From Nocardioides sp. CER19 (GTDB lineage Bacteria; Actinomycetota; Actinomycetes; Propionibacteriales; Nocardioidaceae), in the NCBI RefSeq assembly GCF_029846275.1, contig NZ_JARVWS010000002.1:992001-1056000 (forward strand): a DNA stretch of 64,000 nucleotides, read 5' to 3'. The notes beneath the pieces are model-generated. The model saw only the letters and a program-made list of their open reading frames with translations, did no database searches and was not told the DNA's origin. The position numbers were made by a program, and so were the translations under genes. This document shows positions 20,812-29,446 of the stretch, piece after piece. Position 1 is the stretch's first letter. The number at the start of each line of letters is the position of its first letter.

Positions 20812-21879
20812 GTGCCCCGCCCGTCCCGCCCCGTGGTCCTCGACGTTCTCGTCCTGGTCGCCATCGCGGCCGTGATCGCGGGCCTGGTCGTGCTCCAGGT
20901 CGTGAGGAAGCCGAGCGACGACAGGGCCACGCCCTCCGCTCAGCGCTCCGACGGTCCGGTCACGCACTCCTCGCTCGGACCGAGCCCGACGCCGACCGTC
21001 ACGCCGAGCCCGCCTGCTCCCGCTCCGTCGACGTCCGCGGCACCGACGACGGGAGCCGTACCGCAGCCGGGCGCGCAGGCCTCGCAGCTGGCGCAGTCGG
21101 CCCAGTCGGTCGCGGCGACGCCGTCGATCTTCCGGATCGCGACGTTCAACGTGCTCGGCGCCTCGCACACCCGCAAGGGCGGCGACTCGTTCATCCACAC
21201 GCCCTACCAGAAGCGGATGGGGTACGCCGTCCGGGCGCTCACCCATGCGGTCGTCGACGTGATCGGCTTCCAGGAGTTCGAACCCCCGCAGGCGTCGGCC
21301 TTCGCGAGTCAGATGGGCTCCGCATGGGGGATGTTCCCCGAGCCGGGCAGCCATGCGGCCGACGGACGCCAGACCATCGCGTGGCGGCAGGAGACGATGG
21401 AGCTGGTGCAGACCAGCACGCTGACCTACCCCTACTTCCACGGTCAGACGATCCACACGCCCGTCGTGAAGCTGCGGGTGCGGGCGACCGACGACACGTT
21501 CTGGGTCATCAACGTGCACAACCCGGCCACCGGCTGCGCCGTCTGCGGCGGCAACAACGACCGCTGGCGCAAGGCGGCCGTCGCTCACGAGATCGCCGCG
21601 ATCAAGACGCTCGGCGCCGACGGCACGCCTGTCTTCCTCGTCGGCGACATGAACTCCAAGGGGCAGTTCTACTGCGAGATGTCGGCAGCGCTCCCGCTCG
21701 CCTTCGCCGCGGGCGGCAGCAACGGGAGCGCCGGCTGCCGGCCGCCCAGGCCGACGCCGATCGACTGGATCCTGGCGACCCGGGGTGTGGGCTTCTCCGG
21801 CTACCTGAGCGACGACAGCGCGCTCGTCGACGCGTCGAGCGACCACCCGGTCAACTCGGTGACCGCGATGCTGCCCTAG
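20812..21879 (+). CDS. Membrane-anchored EEP-family phosphatase/nuclease
   Basis: 355 residues. N-terminal membrane anchor (PRPSRPVVLDVLVLVAIAAV) followed by a Ser/Thr/Pro-rich linker (about 45-100) and an EEP domain: TFNVLGASHT, VIGFQEFE, NVHNPAT, LVGDMNS, IDWILAT, SSDHP. CAVCGG in the middle could bind metal or form a disulfide. It is a paralogue of the two flanking EEP genes, but diverges from the first and converges on the third. GTG 20812 was chosen because the anchor begins immediately after; a start at 20764 would add 16 unlikely residues. Substrate unknown. Confidence 0.84.
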   Translation: MPRPSRPVVLDVLVLVAIAAVIAGLVVLQVVRKPSDDRATPSAQRSDGPVTHSSLGPSPTPTVTPSPPAPAPSTSAAPTTGAVPQPGAQASQLAQSAQSVAATPSIFRIATFNVLGASHTRKGGDSFIHTPYQKRMGYAVRALTHAVVDVIGFQEFEPPQASAFASQMGSAWGMFPEPGSHAADGRQTIAWRQETMELVQTSTLTYPYFHGQTIHTPVVKLRVRATDDTFWVINVHNPATGCAVCGGNNDRWRKAAVAHEIAAIKTLGADGTPVFLVGDMNSKGQFYCEMSAALPLAFAAGGSNGSAGCRPPRPTPIDWILATRGVGFSGYLSDDSALVDASSDHPVNSVTAMLP

Positions 21880-21892
21880 GCCTAGGCCTAGG
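21875..21892. repeat. Three tandem CCTAGG palindromes covering two stop codons
   Basis: CCTAGG occurs at 21875-21880, 21881-21886 and 21887-21892. The plus-strand EEP gene ends at TAG 21877-21879, and the minus-strand one at the complement of 21888-21890, so both stops sit in the same hexamer array. Confidence 0.9.
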
Positions 21893-23057
21893 CCGTTGGG
21901 TCAGGGCAGAACCAGTACTTGGTCCCGTGCCGGGTGTAGCTCTTGCAGTCCTCGGCCGCGGGCGCGATCGTCGCGGTCGCCGTGATGACGGGGTGGTCCG
22001 AGATCCGCGGCCCGTTGCGGGTCGAGTAGTCGCGGTCGTAGTCGGCGAACGTCACCTGGGACGAGCCCCAGATCCAGTCGATCCACTCGTCGCCGGGCAG
22101 GTGGCAGGCCCCGCCGGCACGGGTCACCCCGTCGGCGGAGTGCAGCCCCGCGGTGGCGTAGCGGCAGGCGTAGCTGTCACGGTCGTTCATGTCGCCGGTG
22201 GTGAACATCGGCGTACCGCCGGCGGTGAGCTCCTTGGCCAGGGCGATCTCGCGGTTGGTGGCCGCGACGCGGTGCCCGCCGCACTTGCACCCGAAGACGT
22301 CGGCAGGGTTGTGGTAGTTGGTGAACCACGCCAGCCGGTTGGTGTCGACGTTGCGCAGGAGCACGTAGGGCATCTGCCGCGGCTTGCCGAAGAAGTAGGG
22401 GATGCCGACCGTGTGCGACTCGACGAGGTCCCACACGTCCGGGTCCCACGCGATCGAGTTCTCGCCGTTGAGGCTGCCCTGGCTGGTGCCGGGGTAGACC
22501 TCGAAGCCGCCGGCGTTGGAGACGAACGGGCCGACCTGGTTGGACTGGAACTCCTGCAGGCCGACGACGCTCACCCCCTTGCGGCGCACCAGTGCCCCGG
22601 CCCGGGCCGCACGCGCCGGGCCGGCGGCGGCACCCTTCTTGCTCGTGTGGGTCGAGCCGAGGACGTTGAACGAGGAGATCGTGAACGTCGTCGGCCGGGT
22701 CGGGTCCGCGTCGACGAGGTGGAGGTCCTGCTTGCCGAACTTCTTCTTCATCTCGGGCAACGTCAGGATGCGCTGGTTGAATCGCACCGCCGGCACGACC
22801 GGCTGCGGTAGGTCGGGCACTCCGGTGATCGGGGCGCGCCGCGCTGCCGGCTCCGCCTGGGTGCGCTCTCCCTCGTCGGCGCCGAAGAGGGAGAGCGCGC
22901 CGCTCTGGGTCCCGACGACCACGCCGACGACGGTGGCGACGACGAGCAGGACCACGACCAGGCCGACGACGCGGGGACGGCGGCGGGGAGGGCGCGGAGC
23001 CCGGCGTACGCCTCCTCGCCGACCCACCACTGACCTCCCTCGGTCCACGCCCGACAC
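21888..23057 (-). CDS. Membrane-anchored EEP-family phosphatase/nuclease
   Basis: 389 residues. Arg/Pro-rich cytosolic start, one membrane helix (about 30-49, VVGLVVVLLVVATVVGVVVG), a linker, then an EEP domain (about 125-365): SFNVLGSTHT, VVGLQEFQ, NYHNPAD, TTGDMNDRD, IDWIWGS, SDHP. Extra Cys pairs (FGCKCGG; CKSY...WFC at the C-terminus) suggest disulfides or metal binding outside the cell. Third EEP paralogue in a row. GTG start at 23057; a slightly different start is possible. Substrate unknown. Confidence 0.84.
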   Translation of the reverse strand: MSGVDRGRSVVGRRGGVRRAPRPPRRRPRVVGLVVVLLVVATVVGVVVGTQSGALSLFGADEGERTQAEPAARRAPITGVPDLPQPVVPAVRFNQRILTLPEMKKKFGKQDLHLVDADPTRPTTFTISSFNVLGSTHTSKKGAAAGPARAARAGALVRRKGVSVVGLQEFQSNQVGPFVSNAGGFEVYPGTSQGSLNGENSIAWDPDVWDLVESHTVGIPYFFGKPRQMPYVLLRNVDTNRLAWFTNYHNPADVFGCKCGGHRVAATNREIALAKELTAGGTPMFTTGDMNDRDSYACRYATAGLHSADGVTRAGGACHLPGDEWIDWIWGSSQVTFADYDRDYSTRNGPRISDHPVITATATIAPAAEDCKSYTRHGTKYWFCPDPTA

Positions 23058-23179
23058 ACCGCGAGCGGACGTGTGATCCTAATCGAGCCGCCGGTGCGGC
23101 GCCTGAATCCCGCGAACGGGTACTGCGGCCGGCACGAGCACCGCGCACCCGCGGTGTGAACGATGACACACGCCGGGTC

Positions 23180-23199
23180 AGGCTACCGGCCGGTAGCCT
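23180..23199. promoter_or_regulatory. 20-bp perfect palindrome upstream of acyl-CoA dehydrogenase
   Basis: A perfect palindrome, left half AGGCTACCGG, centred 72 bp before the acyl-CoA dehydrogenase ATG. ACCGGCCGGT cores are typical of TetR-family operators controlling acyl-CoA genes in actinobacteria (inference). A 12-base match CTACCGGCCGGT recurs at 38971-38982. Confidence 0.6.
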
Positions 23200-23261
23200 C
23201 AGCCGGGTCCGACCGACGAACACCGACGAACGCAGCGCCGAAAGAACTCGAGGAGAGCATC

Positions 23262-24461
23262 ATGGGACGCCTTGCTCAGACCGAAGGTCTCACCGACGAG
23301 CAGCAGGAGATCCTGCAGGTCGTCCGTGACTTCGTCGAGGACAAGATCATCCCGGTGGCGCAGGAGCTCGAGCACTCCGACACCTATCCGCAGGAGATCG
23401 TCGACGGGCTCAAGGAGCTCGGCGTCTTCGGCCTGACCATCCCCGAGGAGTACGGCGGCCTGGGCGAGTCGCTGCTCACCTACGCGCTGGTCGTCGAGGA
23501 GATCGCGCGTGGCTGGATGTCGGTCAGCGGGGTCATCAACACCCACTTCATCGTGGCCTACATGCTGATGAAGCACGGCACCGAGGAGCAGAAGCAGAAG
23601 TACCTGCCGAAGATGGCGACCGGCGAGGTGCGGGGCGCCTTCTCGATGTCGGAGCCGTCCCTGGGCTCGGACGTGTCGGCGATCTCGACCAAGGCCACCC
23701 GGCAGGACGACGGCTCCTACTCGATCACCGGCCAGAAGATGTGGCTGACCAACGGCGGCTCGTCGACCCTGGTCGCCGTGCTCACCAAGACCGACGAGGG
23801 TGCCGACTCGGTCTACAAGAACATGACGACGTTCCTGGTCGAGAAGGAGCCCGGCTTCGGGGAGATCGGGCAGGGCATCACGGTGCCCGGCAAGATCGAC
23901 AAGATGGGCTACAAGGGCATCGACACGACCGAGATGGTCTTCGAGGGCCACCGGATCTCGGCCGACCAGATCCTCGGCGGCGAGCCCGGCAAGGGCTTCT
24001 TCCAGATGATGGACGGTGTCGAGGTCGGCCGCGTCAACGTCGCCGCGCGGGCCTGCGGGCTGGCGATCCGCGGCTTCGAGCTCGGCGTCGCCTACGCCCA
24101 GCAGCGCAGCACGTTCGGCAAGCCGATCGCCCAGCACCAGGCCATCCTGTTCCGGATCGCCGAGATGGCGACGAAGGTCGAGACCGCACACAGCATGATG
24201 GTCCGGGCGGCCCGGCTGAAGGACTCCGGCCAGCGGATGGACGTCGAGGCCGGCATGGCGAAGATGGTCGCCTCGGAGTACGCCAACGAGGTCGTCGAGG
24301 ACTCCTTCCGGATCCACGGCGGCTACGGCTACTCCAAGGAGTACGAGATCGAGCGGCTCATGCGCGAGGTGAAGTTCATGCTCATCGGCGAGGGCACCAG
24401 CGACATCCAGAAGATGATCATCGGACGCAGCCTGCTCAAGGATTACGCCCTCAAGTCGTGA
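23262..24461 (+). CDS. Acyl-CoA dehydrogenase
   Basis: 399-residue FAD-dependent acyl-CoA dehydrogenase, introducing the alpha-beta double bond of acyl-CoAs. N-terminal helical domain (LTDEQQEILQVVRDFVEDKI), middle sheet with SMSEPSLGSDVSAISTKATR and GQKMWLTNGG, and C-terminal domain with RSTFGKPIAQHQAI and QKMIIGRSLL; the base is probably the Glu of YSKEYEIERLMREVK or nearby. ATG at 23262 has AGGAGA upstream; a start at 23163 runs through the palindrome and is rejected. Chain-length or branched specificity cannot be told. Followed directly by two sulfotransferases. Confidence 0.92.
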   Translation: MGRLAQTEGLTDEQQEILQVVRDFVEDKIIPVAQELEHSDTYPQEIVDGLKELGVFGLTIPEEYGGLGESLLTYALVVEEIARGWMSVSGVINTHFIVAYMLMKHGTEEQKQKYLPKMATGEVRGAFSMSEPSLGSDVSAISTKATRQDDGSYSITGQKMWLTNGGSSTLVAVLTKTDEGADSVYKNMTTFLVEKEPGFGEIGQGITVPGKIDKMGYKGIDTTEMVFEGHRISADQILGGEPGKGFFQMMDGVEVGRVNVAARACGLAIRGFELGVAYAQQRSTFGKPIAQHQAILFRIAEMATKVETAHSMMVRAARLKDSGQRMDVEAGMAKMVASEYANEVVEDSFRIHGGYGYSKEYEIERLMREVKFMLIGEGTSDIQKMIIGRSLLKDYALKS

Positions 24462-24487
24462 CCGGGGCGTATGCGAGAATCCGCCGC

Positions 24488-25255
24488 ATGCGCCTCGCCC
24501 TGCCTCGACGACGACGCTTCGATCCGGACTACCTGTTCGTCGTCACGTTCGGGCGCTCGGGGTCCACGCTCGTCCAGGGCCTGCTCAACGCCATGCCGGG
24601 CACCCTGGTGCGCGGTGAGAACGGTCTCTTCGTCCACGACCTCTACCGGGCGAGCGCCGCGGCCGAGGCCTACAGCGCCGAGCACACCAAGCACCGCTCC
24701 AAGCACGTCACCAGCGCGTTCTACGGCGTCAGGTGGCTGCGTCGCGAGCCGTTCGTGAAGGCCACCCGCCAGATCGCCGACGATGTGCTGCTCGGGACGC
24801 AGTCGCCCGGCGCGGTCCGCCGGATCGGGTTCAAGGAGGTGCTCTGGCACCGGATCACGCCGGAGGAGACCACCGACTTCTTCGACTGGTTCGAGGAGGC
24901 CTTCCCGGGCGCCCGCTACATCCTCAACACGCGTGACCCGGAGGCCGCGAGCCGGTCCGGGTTCTGGCAGCACGCCGAGCCCGGCGAGGCCGAGATGGCG
25001 ATCGCGCGGGTCAGGGAGATCCAGGACTACCTGTTGGAGACGCGGCCGGACCGCACGTTCGTGACGCGCTACGAGTCGCTCACCAGCGACGACCGCGCCG
25101 AGTCCGACGCCGTGCTCACAGGGCTCGCGAGGTTCGTCACCGGCGGCTGTGACGAGGCGCTGCTCGGCCGGCTCCGCGAGGTGCTCACGGTCGGACACGG
25201 GCCGATCCCCTTCGGCAAGCCGCGCGGGGCGGCCTCCGGGGATGCCCGTGGCTGA
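24488..25255 (+). CDS. Sulfotransferase family protein
   Basis: 255 residues. PAPS-dependent sulfotransferase signatures: the P-loop-like 5'-phosphosulfate motif VTFGRSGSTLVQGLLNAMPG near the N-terminus and the 3'-phosphate motif YILNTRDPEAASRSGFW in the middle, then a helical C-terminus. No signal peptide; cytosolic. A GTG at 24458 overlaps the dehydrogenase stop (GTGA) and would add ten residues; I chose ATG 24488 because MRLALPRRRRFDPDYLFVV leads straight into the core. Acceptor unknown. Overlaps the next gene by 14 bp. Confidence 0.85.
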   Translation: MRLALPRRRRFDPDYLFVVTFGRSGSTLVQGLLNAMPGTLVRGENGLFVHDLYRASAAAEAYSAEHTKHRSKHVTSAFYGVRWLRREPFVKATRQIADDVLLGTQSPGAVRRIGFKEVLWHRITPEETTDFFDWFEEAFPGARYILNTRDPEAASRSGFWQHAEPGEAEMAIARVREIQDYLLETRPDRTFVTRYESLTSDDRAESDAVLTGLARFVTGGCDEALLGRLREVLTVGHGPIPFGKPRGAASGDARG

Positions 25256-26264
25256 GCGCGTCGTCCTGCACGTCGGGCTGATGAAGTCCGGCACCAGCTA
25301 TCTCCAGTCGCGCCTGGCCTCCGCGCCCGACGCGCTCGCCGAGGCGGGCGTGCTCTTCCCGGGCCGGGTCTGGCGCGACCAGGTCAACGCGGTCAGCGAC
25401 GCCCTCGGGCGCCAGCAGCGTGCGCACGGCCAGTTCGACGGCACGTGGGACCGGATGGTCGAGGAGATCGCGGCCCACCCCGGCACCGCCGTCATCTCGA
25501 TGGAGTTCCTCGCCGCCGCCCCGCCCGAGGGGATCCGCCACGTGGTCGAGACCCTGCGCCCGGCGCGTGTCGAGGCGGTCGTGACGGTTCGCGACCTCGG
25601 CCGGACGATCCCGTCGATGTGGCAGGAGACCCTCAAGAACGGCCGGTCCTGGTCGTGGCGCGAGTACGTCGCCGGCGTACGCGAGCGGACCGGGCCGGGT
25701 GAGGCGTTCTGGCGCGAGCAGGACGCGGTCGCCGTCGTCACCACGTGGGCCGGGGTGGTCGGCCGGGACGCGACGACGGTCGTGACGCTGCCGCGGACCG
25801 CCCGTGACCCGGAGCTGCTCTGGCGCCGGTTCTGCGAGGCGAGCGGCGTCCCTGTCGACGCCGCGCCGCCGCCGACCAGTGGCAACGAGTCCCTCGGCGC
25901 CGCCTCGGCCGCGGTGCTCGGCCGGCTCAACCCCGCGATGGGTGACCTCGCCTGGCCCGACTACTCCCGCCACGTGAAGTTCGGTCTGGCCAAGACGATC
26001 CTCGCCGGACACCGCTCGGCCGAGCAGCCGATCGGCTTCCCGGTCACCCGCTGGGTACGCCGGCTGGCCGACCAGCAGCGGCGTGGCCTCGAGGCCACCG
26101 GCGTCCGGGTGGTCGGCGACCTCGCCGACCTCGAGCCGGTGGCGGCGAAGGGTGGCCGGCCGGACAAGGTCGCGCTCGAGGAGCAGCTCGACGCGGCGGT
26201 CCACGCGATCGAGGAGCTGCTGCGCCGGAACCTGCGCAACGAGCAGCAGGGCAGCGAGAAGTGA
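25242..26264 (+). CDS. Second sulfotransferase-like protein
   Basis: 340 residues. N-terminal LHVGLMKSGTSYLQSRLAS is a sulfotransferase/P-loop 5'-phosphosulfate motif; VEAVVTVRDLGRTIPSMWQE fits the 3'-phosphate motif, and NESLGAASAAVLGRLNPAMG is typical of this subclass, often annotated as hypothetical or capsule sulfotransferase-like. ATG at 25242 overlaps the preceding sulfotransferase by 14 bp; the C-terminal 60 residues are charged and helical. Translationally coupled to the glycosyltransferase that follows (GTGA). Probably modifies a glycan or glycolipid made by this operon, which is inference. Confidence 0.8.
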   Translation: MPVAERVVLHVGLMKSGTSYLQSRLASAPDALAEAGVLFPGRVWRDQVNAVSDALGRQQRAHGQFDGTWDRMVEEIAAHPGTAVISMEFLAAAPPEGIRHVVETLRPARVEAVVTVRDLGRTIPSMWQETLKNGRSWSWREYVAGVRERTGPGEAFWREQDAVAVVTTWAGVVGRDATTVVTLPRTARDPELLWRRFCEASGVPVDAAPPPTSGNESLGAASAAVLGRLNPAMGDLAWPDYSRHVKFGLAKTILAGHRSAEQPIGFPVTRWVRRLADQQRRGLEATGVRVVGDLADLEPVAAKGGRPDKVALEEQLDAAVHAIEELLRRNLRNEQQGSEK

Positions 26265-27151
26265 GCCTGCTGGGTCGCTGGCGGGGTCGGAAGCCGAAGG
26301 TCGCCGCGCTCACGATGGTCCGCGACGAGGCGGCGATGCTCCCGCGCTGGGTGGGCTACTACGGGGCGCAGCTGGGCGTCGACCACCTCGTGGTCATCGA
26401 CCACGGGAGCTCCGACGGGTCCACCGACGACCTCCCGTGCCGGGTCATCCGCAACCCGGAGCTGGACGGCCCGACGTTCGAGCGGGCGCGGATGCGCCTG
26501 CTCACCCGGGTGGCGCGCGACCTGCTGCGTGACCACGACGCCGTCGTCTTCACCGACTGCGACGAGTTCCTCGTCGCCGACCCCGAGCGCTACGGCGGGC
26601 TGCGCGACTACGTCGCGGCCAACCCCGACCGGCAGGTGACGGGCGGCCTCGGCTTCAACGTCGTGCACCGGGCCGACCGCGAGCCGGCACTCCGGCCCGA
26701 CCTCCCGGTCCTCGGGCAGCGCCGTTCCGGCATGTTCATCCAGCGGCTGTGCAAGCCGTCGCTGAAGCGGGTCGACGCCAAGTGGCGCTTCGCGTCGCAC
26801 GGCATCGAGGCGCCGTACGAGCCGGACCCGGCGCTGCTCCTGGTGCATCTGAAGTACGCCGACGCCGAGCACCTGCGCAGCGTGGGGGACCAGCGTTTCG
26901 CGGTCCGGGAGGCGGCCGGCCTGACCCAGCGCAGCGCCTGGGCGATGACCGGCGCCGACCAGGTGCAGGCCCTCGCCGAGGTCGTCGCCGGACCCGACGA
27001 GCCGCCGGTCTTCGACCCGACGTCGCTCGACCCGGCCACGCTCGTGCGCACCCGCGGCGGCGCGTGGGAGGCGGGCGGTGTGCGGGAGTTCGAGGCGATG
27101 CGGCAGGGACCGCTGCTGCAGCTGCCCGAGCGGTTCCTCGGTCTGGTCTGA
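26261..27151 (+). CDS. Glycosyltransferase family 2-like protein
   Basis: 296 residues. VAALTMVRDEAAMLPRWVGYYGA, HLVVIDHGSSDGS and the metal-binding DCDEFLVAD place it in the GT2/GT92-like (DUF4422-neighbouring) group; the family's usual nucleotide-sugar site is thus intact. FASHGIEAPYEPDPALLLVHLKYA is the GT92-like C-terminal motif with a conserved His. GTG start overlaps the sulfotransferase stop. Soluble, cytosolic. Sugar and acceptor unknown; a role in making a sulfated glycoconjugate with the two genes upstream is inference. Confidence 0.82.
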   Translation: MSLLGRWRGRKPKVAALTMVRDEAAMLPRWVGYYGAQLGVDHLVVIDHGSSDGSTDDLPCRVIRNPELDGPTFERARMRLLTRVARDLLRDHDAVVFTDCDEFLVADPERYGGLRDYVAANPDRQVTGGLGFNVVHRADREPALRPDLPVLGQRRSGMFIQRLCKPSLKRVDAKWRFASHGIEAPYEPDPALLLVHLKYADAEHLRSVGDQRFAVREAAGLTQRSAWAMTGADQVQALAEVVAGPDEPPVFDPTSLDPATLVRTRGGAWEAGGVREFEAMRQGPLLQLPERFLGLV

Positions 27152-27199
27152 TCGCGGCTGGACCGCTAAGTTACTCGTCGGTATCTACGGAAGGACGAG

Positions 27200-28258
27200 A
27201 TGAGCAAGACGAACCCGGGCAACTTCTTCGAGGACTTCGCCGTCGGCCAGGTCATCGAGCACGCGACGCCGCGCACGGTCACCGAGGGTGACCGCGCGCT
27301 CTACGGCGCGATCTACCCGACCCGGTTCGCCGTGCCGTCCTCGGCCGCGTTCGCCGCCTCGGTCGGCCTCGACCGCCACCCGGTCGAGGAGCTCGTCGGC
27401 TTCCACATCGCGTTCGGCAAGACCGTGCCCGACGTGTCCCTCAACGCGGTCGCCAACCTCGGCTACGCCGAGTGCCGCTTCCATCGTCCCGTCCACCCCG
27501 GGGACACGCTCTCGACCGTGTCCGAGGTGATCGGCCTCAAGCAGAACTCCAACGGCAGGACGGGCGTCGTCTACGTCCGCTCGACCGCGCGCAACCAGAC
27601 CGGCGAGGTCGCCATCGACTGGGCCCGCTGGGTGATGGTGCACAAGCGCGACGCGGAGGCCCCTGCTCCGGACCCGGTCGTTCCCGACCTCGCGCCCGCG
27701 GTCGCGGCGTCCGACCTGGTGGTCCCCGACGGACTCGACTTCTCGACGTACGACTTCGGCGCGGCGGGGGAGCCGCACCGCCTCGGCGACTACGAGGTGG
27801 GCGAGCGGATCGACCACGTCGACGGTGTCACCCTCACCGACGCCGAGCACATGATGGCGACCCGGCTGTGGCAGAACACCGCCAAGGTGCACTTCAACAC
27901 CGAGGCGCGGCCCGACGGCCACCGCCTCGTCTACGGCGGTCACGTCATCTCCCTCGCGCGGGCGCTGTCCTTCAACGGGCTCGCCAACGCGCAGCTCATC
28001 GCCGCGGTCAACGCCGGCTCCCACGTCGCCCCGGCGTTCGCCGGCGACACCGTCTACGCGTGGTCGGAGGTGCTCGACCGCGCCGCGACCGATGCGCCCG
28101 GCGTCGGAGCGATCCGCCTGCGCCTGGTCGCGACCAAGGGCCGCGACGAGTCGATGACGCTGCGCGACGAGGACCCTTCGACGGGCCTAGGACAAGCGGG
28201 CAGGTACGCCGACGGCGTGCTGCTCGACCTGGACTACTGGGCGCTGATCCCCGTCTGA
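27200..28258 (+). CDS. MaoC-family double-hotdog hydratase
   Basis: 352 residues forming two MaoC/hotdog halves: N-terminal NFFEDFAVGQVIEHATPRTV, with PVHPGDTLSTVSEVIGLKQN, and C-terminal DYEVGERIDHVDGVTLTDAE with KVHFNTEA and VYGGHVISLARALSFNGLAN. The double-domain architecture and the DGHRLVYGGHVIS stretch resemble mesaconyl-C1/methylmalyl-CoA hydratases (Mch), but enoyl-CoA hydratases of other pathways look alike, so the substrate is open. ATG start follows GGAAGGACGAG. The 3' end overlaps the convergent MFS gene by 25 bp. Confidence 0.86.
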   Translation: MSKTNPGNFFEDFAVGQVIEHATPRTVTEGDRALYGAIYPTRFAVPSSAAFAASVGLDRHPVEELVGFHIAFGKTVPDVSLNAVANLGYAECRFHRPVHPGDTLSTVSEVIGLKQNSNGRTGVVYVRSTARNQTGEVAIDWARWVMVHKRDAEAPAPDPVVPDLAPAVAASDLVVPDGLDFSTYDFGAAGEPHRLGDYEVGERIDHVDGVTLTDAEHMMATRLWQNTAKVHFNTEARPDGHRLVYGGHVISLARALSFNGLANAQLIAAVNAGSHVAPAFAGDTVYAWSEVLDRAATDAPGVGAIRLRLVATKGRDESMTLRDEDPSTGLGQAGRYADGVLLDLDYWALIPV

Positions 28259-29397
28259 CCCCGGTCGCCGACCAGGGCGGCCGGTGCGAAGGCGCGGGCC
28301 AGCGGCAGCATCGCGAGCAGGAGCACCATCGGGACGGCGAAGCCGATCCGGAGGTTGCCGGAGCCGACGAGGCCGGTGAGGACCGATCCCAGCAGCGCGC
28401 CGGCGTAGTTGAACTGGTTGAAGCGGGCGATGACCGCGTCCACCCGCGCCGTCTCCCCGCCGGCGATCCGTGCGGCTGCCGAGAAGCTCAGCGGCGCGAT
28501 CACCGCGACCCCGGCGCCGAGGATGGTGAAGCCGGCGACCGCGATCGGCCAGGTCGGGGCGAAGACGACGACGGCGAGCGCGGCGCAGCCGACCAGGGCT
28601 CCGATGCGCAGCACCGGCACCGCGCCGTGCCGTGCGACGATCCCGTCGCCGGCGACCCGGGTCACCAGGCTGGCGATCAGGTAGGGGAAGGTCGCGAGCG
28701 CGACCAGCCGGTGCGGGGTGTCGAAGACGTCGTCGAGGTAGGTCGGCCCCCAGGTCTGGGCGGCGGTGTCGACCATGTAGAAGAGCACCATCCCGAGGCC
28801 GACGAGCAGGATCGGCCGCCACGGCACCTCGCCCGCCTCGGCCTCGACCACCGTGTGGTCGCGGGGGAGGTACGGCGCCAGGGCGGCCGCAGCCGGCACG
28901 ATCGCGACCAGCGCGGTGAGGCCGAGCGGGGTGTCGCCGGCGGCGAGAGCGAGGCCGGCGCCGACCACCCCGCCGGTCGTCCACGCGCCGTGGAACGACG
29001 GGAGGATGGGCCGTCCGTAGCGGTGCTCGACCGCCACGCCCTGCATGTTCGTGGTCGCGTCGACGACGCCGAGCGCGACGCCGTAGAGCGCCAGCCCGCC
29101 GACGAAGAAGCCGAAGGCCGGCGCGGTCGCGGCGACCGGCACCGACAGGGTGATCCCGACCAGGCCGATCCGCAGCAGCGTGCCGCTCGACGCGCGCCGC
29201 GCGAGCTGCTCGGCGACCACCGACCCGACGCCGGCGAGCAGCACGATCATCAGCAGCAGGAGCGAGAGGCCGACCTCGCCGAGGTCCCAGCGGTCGCGGA
29301 ACCTGGGCAGCCGCGTGGTCAGGCTGACGAACACCATGCCCTGGGTCGCGAACGCGAGCGCGACGGCGGCCCGGTGGCGCCCCAGAACCGAAGTCAT
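28234..29397 (-). CDS. MFS transporter
   Basis: 387-residue, 12-helix major facilitator. N-terminus ALAFATQGMVFVSLTTRLPR, the MFS-typical DRWDLGEVGLSLLLLMIVLL, a central loop DHTVVEAEAGEVPWRP and the second six-helix half from ILLVGLGMVLFYMVDTAAQ. Resembles YbjJ/inner-membrane sugar- or drug-type MFS proteins; substrate unknown. ATG 29397 lies 49 bp after the C-N hydrolase stop, making it the probable last gene of the LacI-controlled minus-strand operon. Its last 25 bp overlap the convergent MaoC gene. Confidence 0.84.
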   Translation of the reverse strand: MTSVLGRHRAAVALAFATQGMVFVSLTTRLPRFRDRWDLGEVGLSLLLLMIVLLAGVGSVVAEQLARRASSGTLLRIGLVGITLSVPVAATAPAFGFFVGGLALYGVALGVVDATTNMQGVAVEHRYGRPILPSFHGAWTTGGVVGAGLALAAGDTPLGLTALVAIVPAAAALAPYLPRDHTVVEAEAGEVPWRPILLVGLGMVLFYMVDTAAQTWGPTYLDDVFDTPHRLVALATFPYLIASLVTRVAGDGIVARHGAVPVLRIGALVGCAALAVVVFAPTWPIAVAGFTILGAGVAVIAPLSFSAAARIAGGETARVDAVIARFNQFNYAGALLGSVLTGLVGSGNLRIGFAVPMVLLLAMLPLARAFAPAALVGDRGQTGISAQ

Positions 29398-29446
29398 GCG
29401 CCGAAGACTGCCAGAGGTTCGACGCCTCGGGCGGGAAACGGTCGGG

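Noticed and set aside
21270..21295. tRNA-like TTCGAACCCC stretch
   Set aside because: Lies inside the EEP coding sequence (EFEPP) with no cloverleaf around it.
23163..23261. Earlier start for the acyl-CoA dehydrogenase
   Set aside because: It would translate the 20-bp palindrome and leader; ATG 23262 has the ribosome site and the family N-terminus.
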